Source: Rhodosorus marinus
Lineage: Eukaryota > Rhodophyta > Stylonematophyceae > Stylonematales > Stylonemataceae
NCBI GenBank assembly: GCA_029953675.1
Contig: JAMWBK010000003.1
Span: forward strand, 3,224,001-3,288,000
DNA: 64,000 nucleotides
Direction of reading: 5' to 3'
Below are positions 9,874 to 21,383 of this stretch, one piece after another. The position numbers and the translations under genes were made by a program. Position 1 is the first letter of the stretch. Every line of letters starts with the position of its first letter. The notes under the pieces are model-generated. The model ran no database searches, had not been told where the DNA came from, and saw nothing but the letters and a program-made list of their open reading frames with translations.

Positions 9874-12800
9874 ATGTCGGACGAGGATGAAGTGTTGTTT
9901 AGTTGGAGGAGTTCAGAGGCGGTTTTTGAGATTGTTGATCGATCCGGAGAGGTTGGTTGGAGATTTGTAGATGCCCTGAGTGGGCTCTGTAAGGTCCAAG
10001 GCCGTGAGTTGGGAGGCCGAATTTATGGATCTCAAGGAGAGGTCTACGAGGCTGGAACAAAGAGGCCATCGATTAAGAAGGCCAAGGTTAAAGTACCTGG
10101 AGGAATTGGAAATGTAGATGGTGTAGTGGTCTCTTCGAACCTTGGGACTGTAGGAGAAGTACAAGTGTGGTTTGGTCTACATAAAGGGAACCTGTTCACC
10201 AAATTGGTCGCTCTAGGGGCAGCCGAGGACGTCCGATTGAAAGATATTATTCTTTGGGACGGCGATCTGGTGCTTGGCGATGGAGTACGAGGTTACGAGG
10301 ATCTAGATTCTGGGGTTATGGTGGATGGATTCATGCCAGCATGGGTTGCAGTCCTGATCTTGATCCCCGTCGCATTCGCCTATGCGGCTCTGGCGATGTA
10401 CATGCATGAAGAAAAGTACGGACCGCTCATGTTCGGCCATTACATCGCGGTTTGTCTGTTGTTCATCCCAGTTGTGCGTGGACTGTCTGGTGGGAGGATT
10501 AGAGGTCCACGGTCTATGATTTCGAACGCATGGCAGAGCTGGGGGTTTTGCGGGAGCCTGAGAATGGGCGATCCCCCCGCTGCACCATCGCTACATTGGA
10601 TCTTCACACGTGCGTTCCACGATGGAGGCGTCCATGGCGAGCGTCTACCACCGAATACCCTGGGCGGGAGAAACCTGAGATACTGCAGCGAAATGTTCAC
10701 TGCGATAAGCGACGTGAATAGCCGAATTGCTGTGGTCTTCGGATTCCTGACTCAAAGACAAAACTTCGGAGGATTCGATTTCGATCGAATTATGCGAAGT
10801 GGCATCGCAAGATGTGCTTGCGACGATCTGTTTCTCTTAAAGGACAAATCGTTTGAAACGGACTGGATGACCATCCAGCTCGTGCCAAACCTTTCCGACG
10901 AACCCTTGGCGGACTACTGTCAACTCGTCGCGGAATCGAACCCAACCACGTTCAAGCACTTTGGAGATACTCCCATGGGATGGTGTTCGTGGTATTACTA
11001 CTTTAAGGAAGTAACCGCAAAGGTAAGCTTCTATTTTCCATTCCCTTTCTGCCATCCTTGCGAAAGTCCACCTTCCAAGCACGCGTTCCACGCCATTCAT
11101 GGCGTACTCTGTGATTGTGAACTTTCTTCGGATACGGAAGGGGTTGACGCTTCACTACACTGTCCACGACGTCAAGGTTGAGGATGTTGGAGCTTCAGAT
11201 CATCTTCTGAGCCTGACAGAACTCGCCTGGCTCGCCACTAGAACCGGGGGATGGTTCACTTTCCTACTGTACCAGTGCGAATGGAGAGATCTGAGTACGG
11301 TCCGCCCAACGTACATTGTCATGGAGATCTGAGATTCTTTATGCGTTTATGAATGGCCGCAGGAAGTGAATAGAAACTTGGATCATTTGTTAGAGATGAG
11401 GGAAAGCATTCCACTGGAAGTCTTTCAACTTGATGATGGATACCAAAAGCACTGGGGCGATTGGGTCCCAAGCAAGGACTTCCCGGAGGACATGCGGGAG
11501 GTGAGCGGATCGATCCTTCGGCATGGATTTAAGGCTGGGATCTGGTTAGCTCCTTTTGCTGTAGATAAGAAATCGGATTTGGTTAAGGAACATCCGGTAC
11601 GTGGAGAGGAGATCCTCCTGGCAGGGGCTCTTGTGCCCCTTTTCCTTGACAGTTGTTTTTGTGAGCGGCCTAGCTAAGCTGAAAAATCTCCGTCGCAATG
11701 TAGGAATGGGTGATGAAGAACAAGAGAGGAAAGAGGGCCAATTCTGGCAACGTCGGACACTTTTTTTATGGGCTCGACGCGTCAAGGCCTGAAGTTGTCG
11801 AGTTTGCAAAGGGCCAACTTGAAAAAGTGACAAAGGGTTGGGGATTTAATTATCTTAAAGTTGACTTTATCTACGCTGCAGTGCTTGCCGACGGGGATCG
11901 GTATGATTATACTAGGACGCGAGCTCAGGTACGATCCTTCAGTGCCGCGCAATGAGCTGTCATATAATCCTATTGAACGGACGGCCCCTAAATTTGCGGT
12001 TGTCCTCGCTTAATGGTTGAAGATTGCGGATCAGGCAGTTAGGGAGATTCGCAATGCAGTAGGGGACGAAGTGTTTCTCGTAGGGTGTGGCTGTCCATTA
12101 GGAAGTGGCATTGGGTTCTTTAACGCCATGCGGATAGGTCCAGATGTTGACCGGACGTGGTTTCCGTTCCTGAAATGGGACAAGTAGGAGTAGCTTGAAG
12201 CTCGATTTCTAGCGAGAAATTGTTTTCTAATGTTTTCCGTTTCCTTTTTGTCCTCCTTCCTTCAGGTGGAACCTGCCGGGAGCTCGGAATGCAGTGAGGA
12301 ATACCATTACTCGCAGCTTCATGCATAGAAAGTGGTGGGTTAACGACCCGGACTGCGTCTTGTTCAGGAGCGGCACACTATTCAAAGATGAGGAGATCAT
12401 TGGCATAGCAACTGTGGTAGCTCTGGGTGGTGGAATGCTCATGTTGTCAGATGATATGGCTCAGATCCCGCAACATCGTTACAAGGTATGTGGACAGCAC
12501 CCCCGCTCTATGTCATTACGCTTCTACGAAGTTGATCCGTTTTCACCTCTTTCGCCAGATCGCAACGTCGCTCATGCCACCGTCAAACCTAGCGGCAATC
12601 CCTCTAGACCTGTTTCGAGCGGAGGAGCCAACCGAGCTGCTTCTTCGACTAGACGGACCAACGGGTCCTTGGATGCTCTTGGCCCTCTGCAACTGGTCAC
12701 ACTCAGTGACGGACAAAACCTTTTGGCTTTCGCGTCTCTTCCGAACAGGTAAGAAACTCGAGACATGACTTGTAAATCTGTTTGAATGTTCTCACTAACC

Positions 12801-13247
12801 CCGCTTTCTATGCTTCGTCCTTCAGAGGAGAAGTCGTTACATATCCTGGAGTTTTGGACGCAAAAGTATTCGAGAATGAAAAGCAGCGAACCGATCAAAG
12901 CCAGAATTCATGCGCATTCTGCTGTGTTGTTCGCTATTCGGGTGGCAGAAGACGATAGCGTGACGCGCTATGTCGGCTCTGACTTTCACGTAACTAGTGG
13001 AATGGAAGTCGTGAACATGAGCTCATCGTCGACGAAGCTTCAGCTCGAATTGAATGTGAAGCGGTCAACGAAGGATGCGCACGTCACCGTCTTCCTTCCG
13101 TTCGATCCACAACTAAGCGTGAAGACGTCGGGAAGCGCAAACGATCCGATCCGAAAAGCTGAGCGAGTGGGACCAGACCACAGGATCTGGAAGGTACCAG
13201 TTGGCTTGAAGGAAAAGGGTGGCACGTTGATCATCGAACAGGAGTAG
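9874..13247 (+). CDS. GH36 alpha-galactosidase, copy B, with a predicted membrane hairpin
   Basis: Second GH36/melibiase-family gene. Exons 9874-11022, 11363-11596, 11704-11928, 12023-12183, 12266-12485, 12559-12748 and 12826-13247 keep phase throughout and give 866 residues. Motifs follow the same order as copy A: AWQSWGFCGS, GWCSWYYYF, LDDGYQ..WGDW, IWLAPFAVD, YLKVDFIYA with nucleophile Asp515, GCGCPLG and MRIGPDVDRTW with acid/base Asp577. The two Asp residues are 62 apart in both copies. Unlike copy A, about 50 residues (154-203) in the N-terminal beta domain form two hydrophobic segments split by MHEEKYGP, which would anchor the enzyme in a membrane. The first intron is longer (340 nt) than the others (73-107 nt). 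The gene ends 81 bases from the end of the convergent FANCM gene. Confidence 0.92.
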
Positions 13248-13328
13248 CAGGAACTCCTGATTATTATCTCTTTTAATTGAACCCGTTTTTCAACGCTCAA
13301 ATCGTCCGGGTTTACCGTCTTCTTTTCG

Positions 13329-16300
13329 TTACAACCTGATCCCTTTGCGATGAAATGTTTTGAACATGTACTTAGCGATGGAGCCACTGATCCCACGAGC
13401 GTTTCTGCTCAGGTCATACTCGGTTGCGTTCAAAATGGCCCGTACATTTTTAAACGATAGACACAGTGAGACCGCAGCTGGCCATGACAGCCTTGGCATC
13501 GCCTCAAAAAAGGATACAGCGCGCGCTGTTCTCTCTATAGCTTCCTTTGGAGGCAGCCAGTTCAAATCTTCCCCCAACCTTCCTTCCTCCGCGGCGATGT
13601 CGTGAATAACCTTGGGGACATCTTCTGCGCCTGAGATAGTGACTATGTGGACTTCACCGTGCGATACTCGAGAACGAGCAACGGAGACTAAGACCCTGTG
13701 GACTAGTGGCGACCTTCCGAAACGCGTTGGCGGCCCCTTTTTGTTTTTGTAGAATTTTTGTGGGAATGAATGGGTAAAGCACAAAGAGAAAAGTAGACAT
13801 TGGACCCGAGGATAAGCACTACTTTAGCGAGGAACCAGTAGCCACAGAAACCAACTTGGAAGTTGCGAACAACTCACCTGCAGAACCAGAAAAACGTTCT
13901 CATATTTTTGCCGTAGTCGTGCTATCGATGCCAGTAGTGCGCCAACTGTGTCTTCCGATTTCGCGAGGTCCAGCAACGTCCGCTTTATGATGCAAGTGCG
14001 GGTCCCAACGATGAAGTCTTCGTCGAAGAGTTTCCAGATTATCCATCTGCTGTTCGGTTTCCGACCGGTCAACTCCCTCACTGCCCCTGTATTGACCAAC
14101 CTAGAGGATATGACTACAGCTACGTTACGATCTCCATCACCGCGAAGAAGCTCTTTGGACTTGCTAGGTCTCCACAAACTGTTCAGAGTTCCATGTTCCT
14201 TGGTATCCATCAACAATTCCCGGCAAAGTGCGCGTTTTTCTTCAAGCATTGACTTGAAAGCCTGTGAACCTGCCTCGCCATGCGCAGAAGCCGTTTGTGC
14301 TGGAGTAGGCGCGCGATCGCCAGTCACGTGTTGAACTGGGATAACTTGGCAATCCAACGCTTCCTGAGCCTGACGTTCCGAAGAGTTGATCCACTCCAGC
14401 TTCACCTCGCCGCACGTCGCCAGCGGTTCAGCGACGGTCGCACTGTTTTCGGCCCCGAGGTTGTCGGAAGAGGACTGCGAGGGCAGCACCCTGACGAGCT
14501 TTCTCCGTTTTTTACCTGTTCGGGGACGCCCGTCATCCGACCCAGTCCCTTCAGCGTGCGAACGCTGTTGGTTCTCGATGCGTTGAGCAAGCTCCTCCAC
14601 TTTGTTTTTGAGCAAGCCGTTTCCTCGTGTGGACCCCTCTCTTCCACCTCGTGGAAGGAACTGGTCACACTGCGTAAGCAGAGAACGACGATAAAGCTTA
14701 GAAGGAGTCTCAGCTGCTGGCGATCTCGGTGTCGAACCCATAAGGTCTTGAGAGTCTGCGGATTCGCGAACGATGAACCCGTCGAGAGAGGTCGTATATT
14801 CTTCTTGATCTTCTTCTTCATCTCCTGATGCCTCGGCCTCGAACTCAACTAGGGCAGTCTTTCGAGACCCATGCTTCCTGTAAACACAGTCAATACGAAG
14901 CAAAAGGAAGTTGGTTTCATCAGACACTTTACGGGGACCGAGGCTAAAGCAACCGACTCCCACCTGCGGCGCTGCAGCCGTGATGCCGAGCTTTGACAAG
15001 AACCACTGCCCTCACACGCTGCAGGTGGGTGCATTCCATCACATCGCCTCCGCCGTTCACGTGTTCGCATATCCGGTTGACTTCCGCATTGGTTTTCTGA
15101 GCTGTGCGGCAATAGTTCGACATCGTTGTCCACCTGAAACCAGTTTTTGTGGTAGGACTCCATTTTTCAGGTCGAATAAAACAACGATCGCGTACCCACG
15201 TTTGATTCAGAACGGGGTGCAGCAAACTCGAAACTTACGGAAACTGTGACGCCATCAGAACCGCGCTGGGCAACTTGGTGCGGGCCGGCGGAAAGGCTCT
15301 CCTCTGGGTAGCTATACGTGGCTCTTTCGACGGGGACATCCTTTGTCGGAGTCAACTTGCTGTCTTCGAAAAGATCATCAGAACTAGACGCCCGTGAATG
15401 CAAAGACTTCTGAGGATCACGCATGGCCTGGTCGTTCGTTTCATGGAAGTCTTGCTCTGCAGAATCTTGCTGACTAGAAGAAAATTTCCGGTCGTCGACA
15501 AACTCATCAGGATCCAAAACAAGTGAATCAGGGGTCTCAGAGGATTCCGTTTTCCTGCCCTTCGCATGTCCTCCCTCAACCTTCCCGTGTTTCTTCAAGC
15601 CTGCATTGGTAGTCACTATTATGTCGAATTAACCCGGCACAAGATGGCCCCTCATTTCAGTTCGTCCAGAACCGTTGATCATCTAATCGTTTCCAGTCCG
15701 ACGATTACTTACCAGTGACGACAACCCTGTCAGAGCTGGACTGAGTCAAGTCTGGAAAGACATCTTCAGAGTGTTCTGGGTTCAAACCTGCTGGTCCGGG
15801 CTCAAGCTGTGTGTGGTACTTATGGCCACGATCCCGTGAACAACTGCCCACGGAGGGAATGTCGTTCTCGATGGATTGAGTCCCGCGGAGTTCTACATCA
15901 TCAATCTTGTCCATGAGTGATACTAGTAGACCCGAAGTCGATGAGTGCCTGAGAAAGCCAAATGGAGAAGGTATTCGAGCACTCGCGGGGAACATACGCG
16001 CAGATTCTTCAAGTATAACTGAGAGTTTTCGAGTTTTTGACATTCGAGCAGGATCACCGAGGCCTAGTCTCTCCAGAACAGCATCCACGTTCTGTCGGGC
16101 CAGTTCGACCTAGTGGACAACATCAATGGAGCTTCGTCGGATTAGCCATACCTGACGGGGCGATTGCCTTGTGTGGGGGGGGGGAGGGAGTGCATAATTT
16201 TTGGAGAGCACCTAGCCCCTTGTGGAACTCACCGGCTTCTGCGCTGGTTGGTTGAATTGTATATTAGTTATTGTTAATTTGGCTTTGTTACATTTCACTT

Positions 16301-19185
16301 CTCCAATGTCCGGAGGAAGCATCCTTGCAGACTTCCTGTACATTTCAAACTTCTGCTGCCGAAGATTCTTCTTGATTAATCTAGACCCTTGATTTCCCGA
16401 GTGGAACTTGGCTACCTCGGACCCTTCCGTTAGTAAGATGACTACCTTTCCGTCCCGACGCCGCCCAGTTCGCCCCATTCTCTGAACCATACGGACCGGA
16501 GACTTTGATGCATCATACATGATGATGAGGTCCACCTCTCCTATGTCGAGCCCTTCGCAGAACAGCGTACAATTTTCAATTCGCACCGAACATCTGTGGT
16601 TTAAAACACGTGGGCCTACCTTCCTCGCCGATTGACGTTGAAATCAATGTGTTAAATATGCCTTCACGAAACTGACTGAGGACATGGTTTTGCAGTTTTT
16701 GATTCATTCCCTTTGCAGCAACGGGTACATGATCTCCCGTCCTCTCCTGCTTGGACAAAGCAGACTTTGCGCTTTGACCAACAAAGGACACAACGCGAAC
16801 GTTGGGCTCGAAGTGCTTCAAAGTTTGCTCAATTTCAGCTACACTCTCCCTATACTCGACGAAAATTATTACTCGAGATGCACGAGCGGCCTCCTCTGAA
16901 TGGAAATGTTCTCGAATGCAGTCCCCGCAAACTTTCTGTTTCGGGTGACTTTTCTGCGTAGCAAAAGAACAGCGCCCGCCACGGCCGATGGGAGATCGCT
17001 TCAGAAAACGCTCCGACAGAACAACATGGTCAGTTGCTTACCCCTTCGCGAACCAGAGAATCCACCTTTGCGCTGAGGTTCCTAAACGCGGGGGAATTTA
17101 CAAGTTCCTGCTTCGATCTAGACCTTTTCTCAGTCGCCTCAAAGGTCTGCTGCTCCAAGAACTTGGAGAAGATGTGAAGACCTGGAGACGATTTCAGTTT
17201 AGCCCAGATATCCGTGAATCGCAGTCTTGAACAGTGTGAACCCTTGTACTCCGCTGCCTACCATGTGAGTACAGAATCCCGATTCCGTATGTCAAGGAAA
17301 TGCACTGGGCGAAAACCATCTCGATCCTATTCCGCTCCGACGGATGGATTGATAGCGCTCGGCCCCTCCACTTGTCGCGCGCCGCGAGCAATGAAAACGG
17401 TGCGATGCTAGTTCAAAGCGGTAGCGAGTACATGTGACGAAGGGAAGACGGCCAGCTGTAAGTTTCCGCGCGCAGTCAGGTTGCTTAAAGTTCGTAGTGC
17501 AACCCCCGCGCAGAGCTAGGCCGCCACGACAATGCTGCATACTTGTAGAAATCAGTAGGCATGTACATAGCCTTTTCACGAGTTAAGCGTGATACGCGCA
17601 TGCGTAGGATATCAACCGCGTCCTCTCGAGCTTCAAGTAAGTCGTCTGTCAGTTTCACGGTGATGGTTTCTAAGGTTTTCCTGTTCGTGTACTTGCGAAC
17701 ATCCTATGGAAGGGATGTTCGCAAGTACAGCATTCAAAACTATTCGTAAAGAGCGAAACTGCGTGGCGATATGTCCGAACAACCTACCTCGTCGTCTTCG
17801 TCTCGAAACTCCAGCTTGGAGCACCTTACGTTGTTGATCACCTCCTGGATTACTTGCAAATTGCTCCCTGGCGTTGCAGTGAGACAAAGTGTGCGGCACC
17901 GGAGCTTTGTAGCCGCCATGACTTTGGACACTACTTCACAATACGCATAGTTTCCGGTAGCTCTGTGAGCCTCGTCTAGGACAATCAGGACTACCTAATC
18001 ACGTGTGTTTCAATGATCAGCTCCTTACGTGAACTATGTTCACAACTCGCTGGGGCAAGTGCTGAGGGACCTGTCCGAACCTGGTCCGCTGGGCAGTCTC
18101 CACGCAGGAGGTCGTTTGTCACCACCTGTGGCGTTAGGAAGAAAACTCTTCTCTTTCTCCACAGTGCTTTTCTCTTCTTCTGGTTGGTTGCACCGGTCAT
18201 TTCAATTGTCTGATCACTGGGCAATCCTGTAATATCGTAGCACGCTTGAATCTGCTGACGCACAAGAGGCTTTGTTGGGGCGACGAACACAATCTGGTCC
18301 AGCACACAAGAATCAACGGGCAGCGTTAGCTATTTGACTTCGAAGATTATGCCAACCGGAACCCCGCCTACCTTGCCCGTTGGAAACCACCTCCAGTAAT
18401 TGTACATAACTACAGCCGCAACAAACGTCTTCCCCAGACCGGTAGGCAGACAAACCATCGTGTTTGTTACGAGGCAGGACTTGACCATATCGAACTGATA
18501 GTCGCGCTGGGGTAAGTTGGACGGGTATACCCACGTCTGTAGCAATGTCCTCTCCGCAACCTCTGTCATGAATATGCCATCAGATACCACCTCTTTTGGC
18601 CATTCAAGGCTCGTTGTTCCAACAGTCTTATTCCTATTTGAGCTTAAGCCTTTCGGGTCGAAGTAGCTGGAGATATTTGACTGTTGTAGGCCGCTACTTC
18701 TACGAGCCTGCTGGACGCATGGCATAGAAGAGTGATTTAGAACTAATCTAGTTGGATTTTGTGAAACCCACAGAACACCTGGGACGTACGGAGTTATCCT
18801 GCTTATCACCCCGTATGACCTCTCTAATAGAGCCCCGGGACTCTTCCAGTTTGTCCACGGCGGCGAGCAGCAGTTCATCCTCAAGAAGATCATCGTCAAT
18901 AGGGCTGTCCTGGGACCCTCCTCTGGCTTGTTCCCGTAAGCAATCATTCGGAGCTTCAGAGGCCGTCAACGTTTCCTCCACTTCCTTGCTACTGGAAGCC
19001 TTGGATCGATCCTCAGCCAATGGCTTGCCCTTTGCTTCCAAGTACTCCCTTTCGATCCTTTCCAGTTCCTCCAGATCGAACTCATCCTATCAACTCACGA
19101 GGCAGCAAGTGTCAGATACAAATCTTTATCCCATATACAAGCTACGGAGCAGAGGAAAATCCCCAGCACTACTAACCTCTTCCAT
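13329..19185 (-). CDS. FANCM: FANCM/Mph1-type DNA helicase with degenerate nuclease domain
   Basis: Multi-exon gene, about a dozen exons; boundaries in the 15-16 kb linker and near 13.7 and 18.75 kb are approximate. Exon 1 is 9 coding bases (19177-19185) and exon 2 starts at 19086. In order it shows: an acidic N terminus; helicase motif I PTGLGKT (about 18440) followed by [13 protein letters not shown] and [16 protein letters not shown]; the DEAH box (about 17965); SATPG-like TATPGS; helicase domain 2 with [10 protein letters not shown] and [12 protein letters not shown] (about 16470); a long polar linker; a C-terminal ERCC4-type domain (about 14130-13870); and tandem helix-hairpin-helix (about 13540-13340). 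FANCM remodels stalled forks and limits crossovers. The nuclease motif is not ERKxxxD but IKRTLLDL, so cleavage is not expected, as in animal FANCM. The last exon is tail-to-tail with the alpha-galactosidase. Confidence 0.88.
17689..17728. repeat. Perfect 16-bp inverted repeat with 8-nt loop on a splice acceptor
   Basis: Arms 17689-17704 and 17713-17728 are exact reverse complements and the loop is 17705-17712. On the minus strand the FANCM exon starts at 17703, so the AG acceptor falls at the loop/arm junction and the first 15 bases of the exon can pair with intron sequence just upstream. Confidence 0.9.
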
Positions 19186-20126
19186 CTTCCTGCGTAACCC
19201 ATAGATGTGGAGCGAGGGGCCCCACATCCGTTGTCCTACCTGACCACCTCCACCATATTCAAGGATGGTACCTCCCAAAGAAACTCGGGAAGCAAGAGGA
19301 AGTTCTACGAACAACGCTTAAAACGCTTTGGTTATATCAGTGCTACTCGTTAAAGGAGATTCCTCCCTCCCTCTTCGCTCCTTCTTACTACACTCGGTGC
19401 CAGTATGTGCTAGCTAGCGTCAGCAACACATCCACTGCCGCTTCCCAACATAGTCCCCGATTTTGAAAATTACATATAAATCGGGACTCACTGAAGGAGA
19501 TTGGAAACCGGATTGAGGAAGGGAGCGAGTCAAAAATGCCAATAATGAATCAGCTGCGATGGCTTTTGCCCATAGAAAAAGGGTTTTCGTTGTATGCGAA
19601 ATTTCTACTTGTTTTCACAACGTGGTAGCAAAACCTTAATTCCTAGTAGGTGCAAGATAGTTGTCCGCTAAGATTGGCGGTTTCCTTCTTGTACTTATTA
19701 GTCAATAATGATTGAAATCTTGGTACGGATGTGCTTGATCGCGTGTGAACAAACAAACATCAAGGACGCGGTGGTGGTCCTACAGTTCTTGCAAGCCGAA
19801 ATTAGTACCTCTTATAGGATCACTGAGAAGGCTCCAGTTCGTGCGTGAATCCGGTCCGGTGTAAACAAGATGCGAGGATCCTGCCCGAGACAGTGTTTCG
19901 TGGCTTAGCTCGGCGACGCGAGTTGGAACCCAAACCCCGGACATCACTGTAGTTCTTGCTTGTCGACGCGCGGTTGAGTGCAAGCGACCTTCACGATCTC
20001 CTTCATCGCTGTTGGGCCGTGAATTGTCCACGCCAAACAGTAGCCTTTCCCATGCAACCGTCTATTGTTTCCTGCGGGTTTCTCCGCAAGATGTGGTAGC
20101 ACCCGGGACAAGGCATTTCGAGGATC
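19186..20126. other. Intergenic region between divergent genes
   Basis: About 0.9 kb separating the FANCM start from the carbohydrate-binding protein gene on the opposite strand, so it should contain both promoters. I see no RNA gene or repeat. Open frames at 19780-20375 on the minus strand show no known features. Confidence 0.5.
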
Positions 20127-21027
20127 ATGGAATTGAACAGACGAACTTACCAGTGCTTCAGGACACGCGAGGGTAGAGACGTCCTTTTCGGTCGGCGAGT
20201 CACAAATAATGGGATGTGGCAGCAGGCGCCATGGAGTGAATCGTTCGTGAACATTCTCGGTGATTCGCATCCACGCCCAAAGTATCAGTCCAGGATGAAG
20301 ATGCTGTGGGATGAGGAAGGACTTTATGTCGCGTCGAAGATGGAGGACCCAGAACTGTATGCCACTCAGACTCAACGGAACTCATTCATATGGCAATTTG
20401 ATCCTGACTTCGAGGTTGATGATATCCACCCCAGCTCTAGCTGTCTGTGACAAGCAGCCTAACATTCTCTCCAATTCGGATAGGTGTTCCTGAAACCTTC
20501 CAGGGTTGCGGCAAACTACTATGAATTTGAAGTCAACTGTAGAAATACAGTTTTTGAACTCACCTTGTCGAAACCTTACGCCGAAGGAGGAGTTGCTACT
20601 CATGGGACAAACTTGCCCTCTCTTCGTAGCGAAGTTCACATTGACGGCGACCTGGAGAACCAGCCTCGGGGATGGGAGCTGATTGTGTTCTTTCCTTTTC
20701 GTGATTTGTTCAACCTACTCGAACACGACAAGACAACTAGCTGGCCCAGGGCTTCCCAGGTCTGGCAGATGAACGCATCGCGCGTGCACTGGAGGACTGT
20801 CAAAGATCCAGTCACATCCAAAAGCATTCGGGACCCTTCCTACAGAAATTGGGGTGAGCACCATGCACACAGGCTCTCGGACAATAGTGCAGCGGTCCCT
20901 AACACCTTAAGGTCATCGCTCTACAGGAGACGAGTATAATTGGGTCTGGAGTCCCCACGGAGAAATTAACATGCATCTACCAGATCGTTGGGGAAATCTC
21001 GTTTTTAAAGATCTTCTGATGCCATAG
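20127..21027 (+). CDS. Carbohydrate-binding family-9-like domain protein
   Basis: Exons 20127-20414, 20484-20853 and 20927-21027 give 252 residues in consistent phase. The whole protein matches the CBM9-like fold family found in bacteria and algae: the opening W.QAPWSESFV.I.GD, then KMLWDEEGLYVA..MEDPE.WAT-like, DFEVF, NYYEFEVN..NTVFELTLSKPY.EGG, WELIVFFPF, W..N.SRV.W, and the closing NWVWSPHGEINMHLPDRWG. Such domains bind sugars or act as accessory parts of carbohydrate-active enzymes. Here the domain stands alone, without a catalytic partner, and with no clear signal peptide at the chosen ATG, so either the start is further upstream or the protein is intracellular. The gene lies 357 bases upstream of galactonolactone dehydrogenase on the same strand. 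Substrate unknown. Confidence 0.82.
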
Positions 21028-21383
21028 GAAAGCATGCGCAGCTTCCCATTTACACGGACAACCCCAAAGTATTCACAGCTACCCTCGTAGCAAGGTCGCT
21101 CGTTGATCTAAGTACCTAGGGAATTTAATCTAGAGTACGCAAAGTTGTAATTTATCAAAAAAACATATTTGGACGTATTTCGATCCATTTCTTACGCTTA
21201 GATTTAGAGACAACATTTTAATGAGAGTGCCTTGTGGCACAACTTGTGGTGGCGCAAAATGGTCGTGGCGAAGGTAAAAGGTCAGAGGCAGGGGAGGAGC
21301 TATGGGGTGTCCTGCAGGTTTGACAGAGGGTGGAATAACTTGACGTCTCATCCTTGCTATCTATCTAAGATCTTTGATGCAGA
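21028..21383. other. Short intergenic spacer
   Basis: 356 bases between two genes on the same strand. It should contain the 3' end signals of the first and the promoter of the second. The first half is AT-rich. No other feature is seen. Confidence 0.5.
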
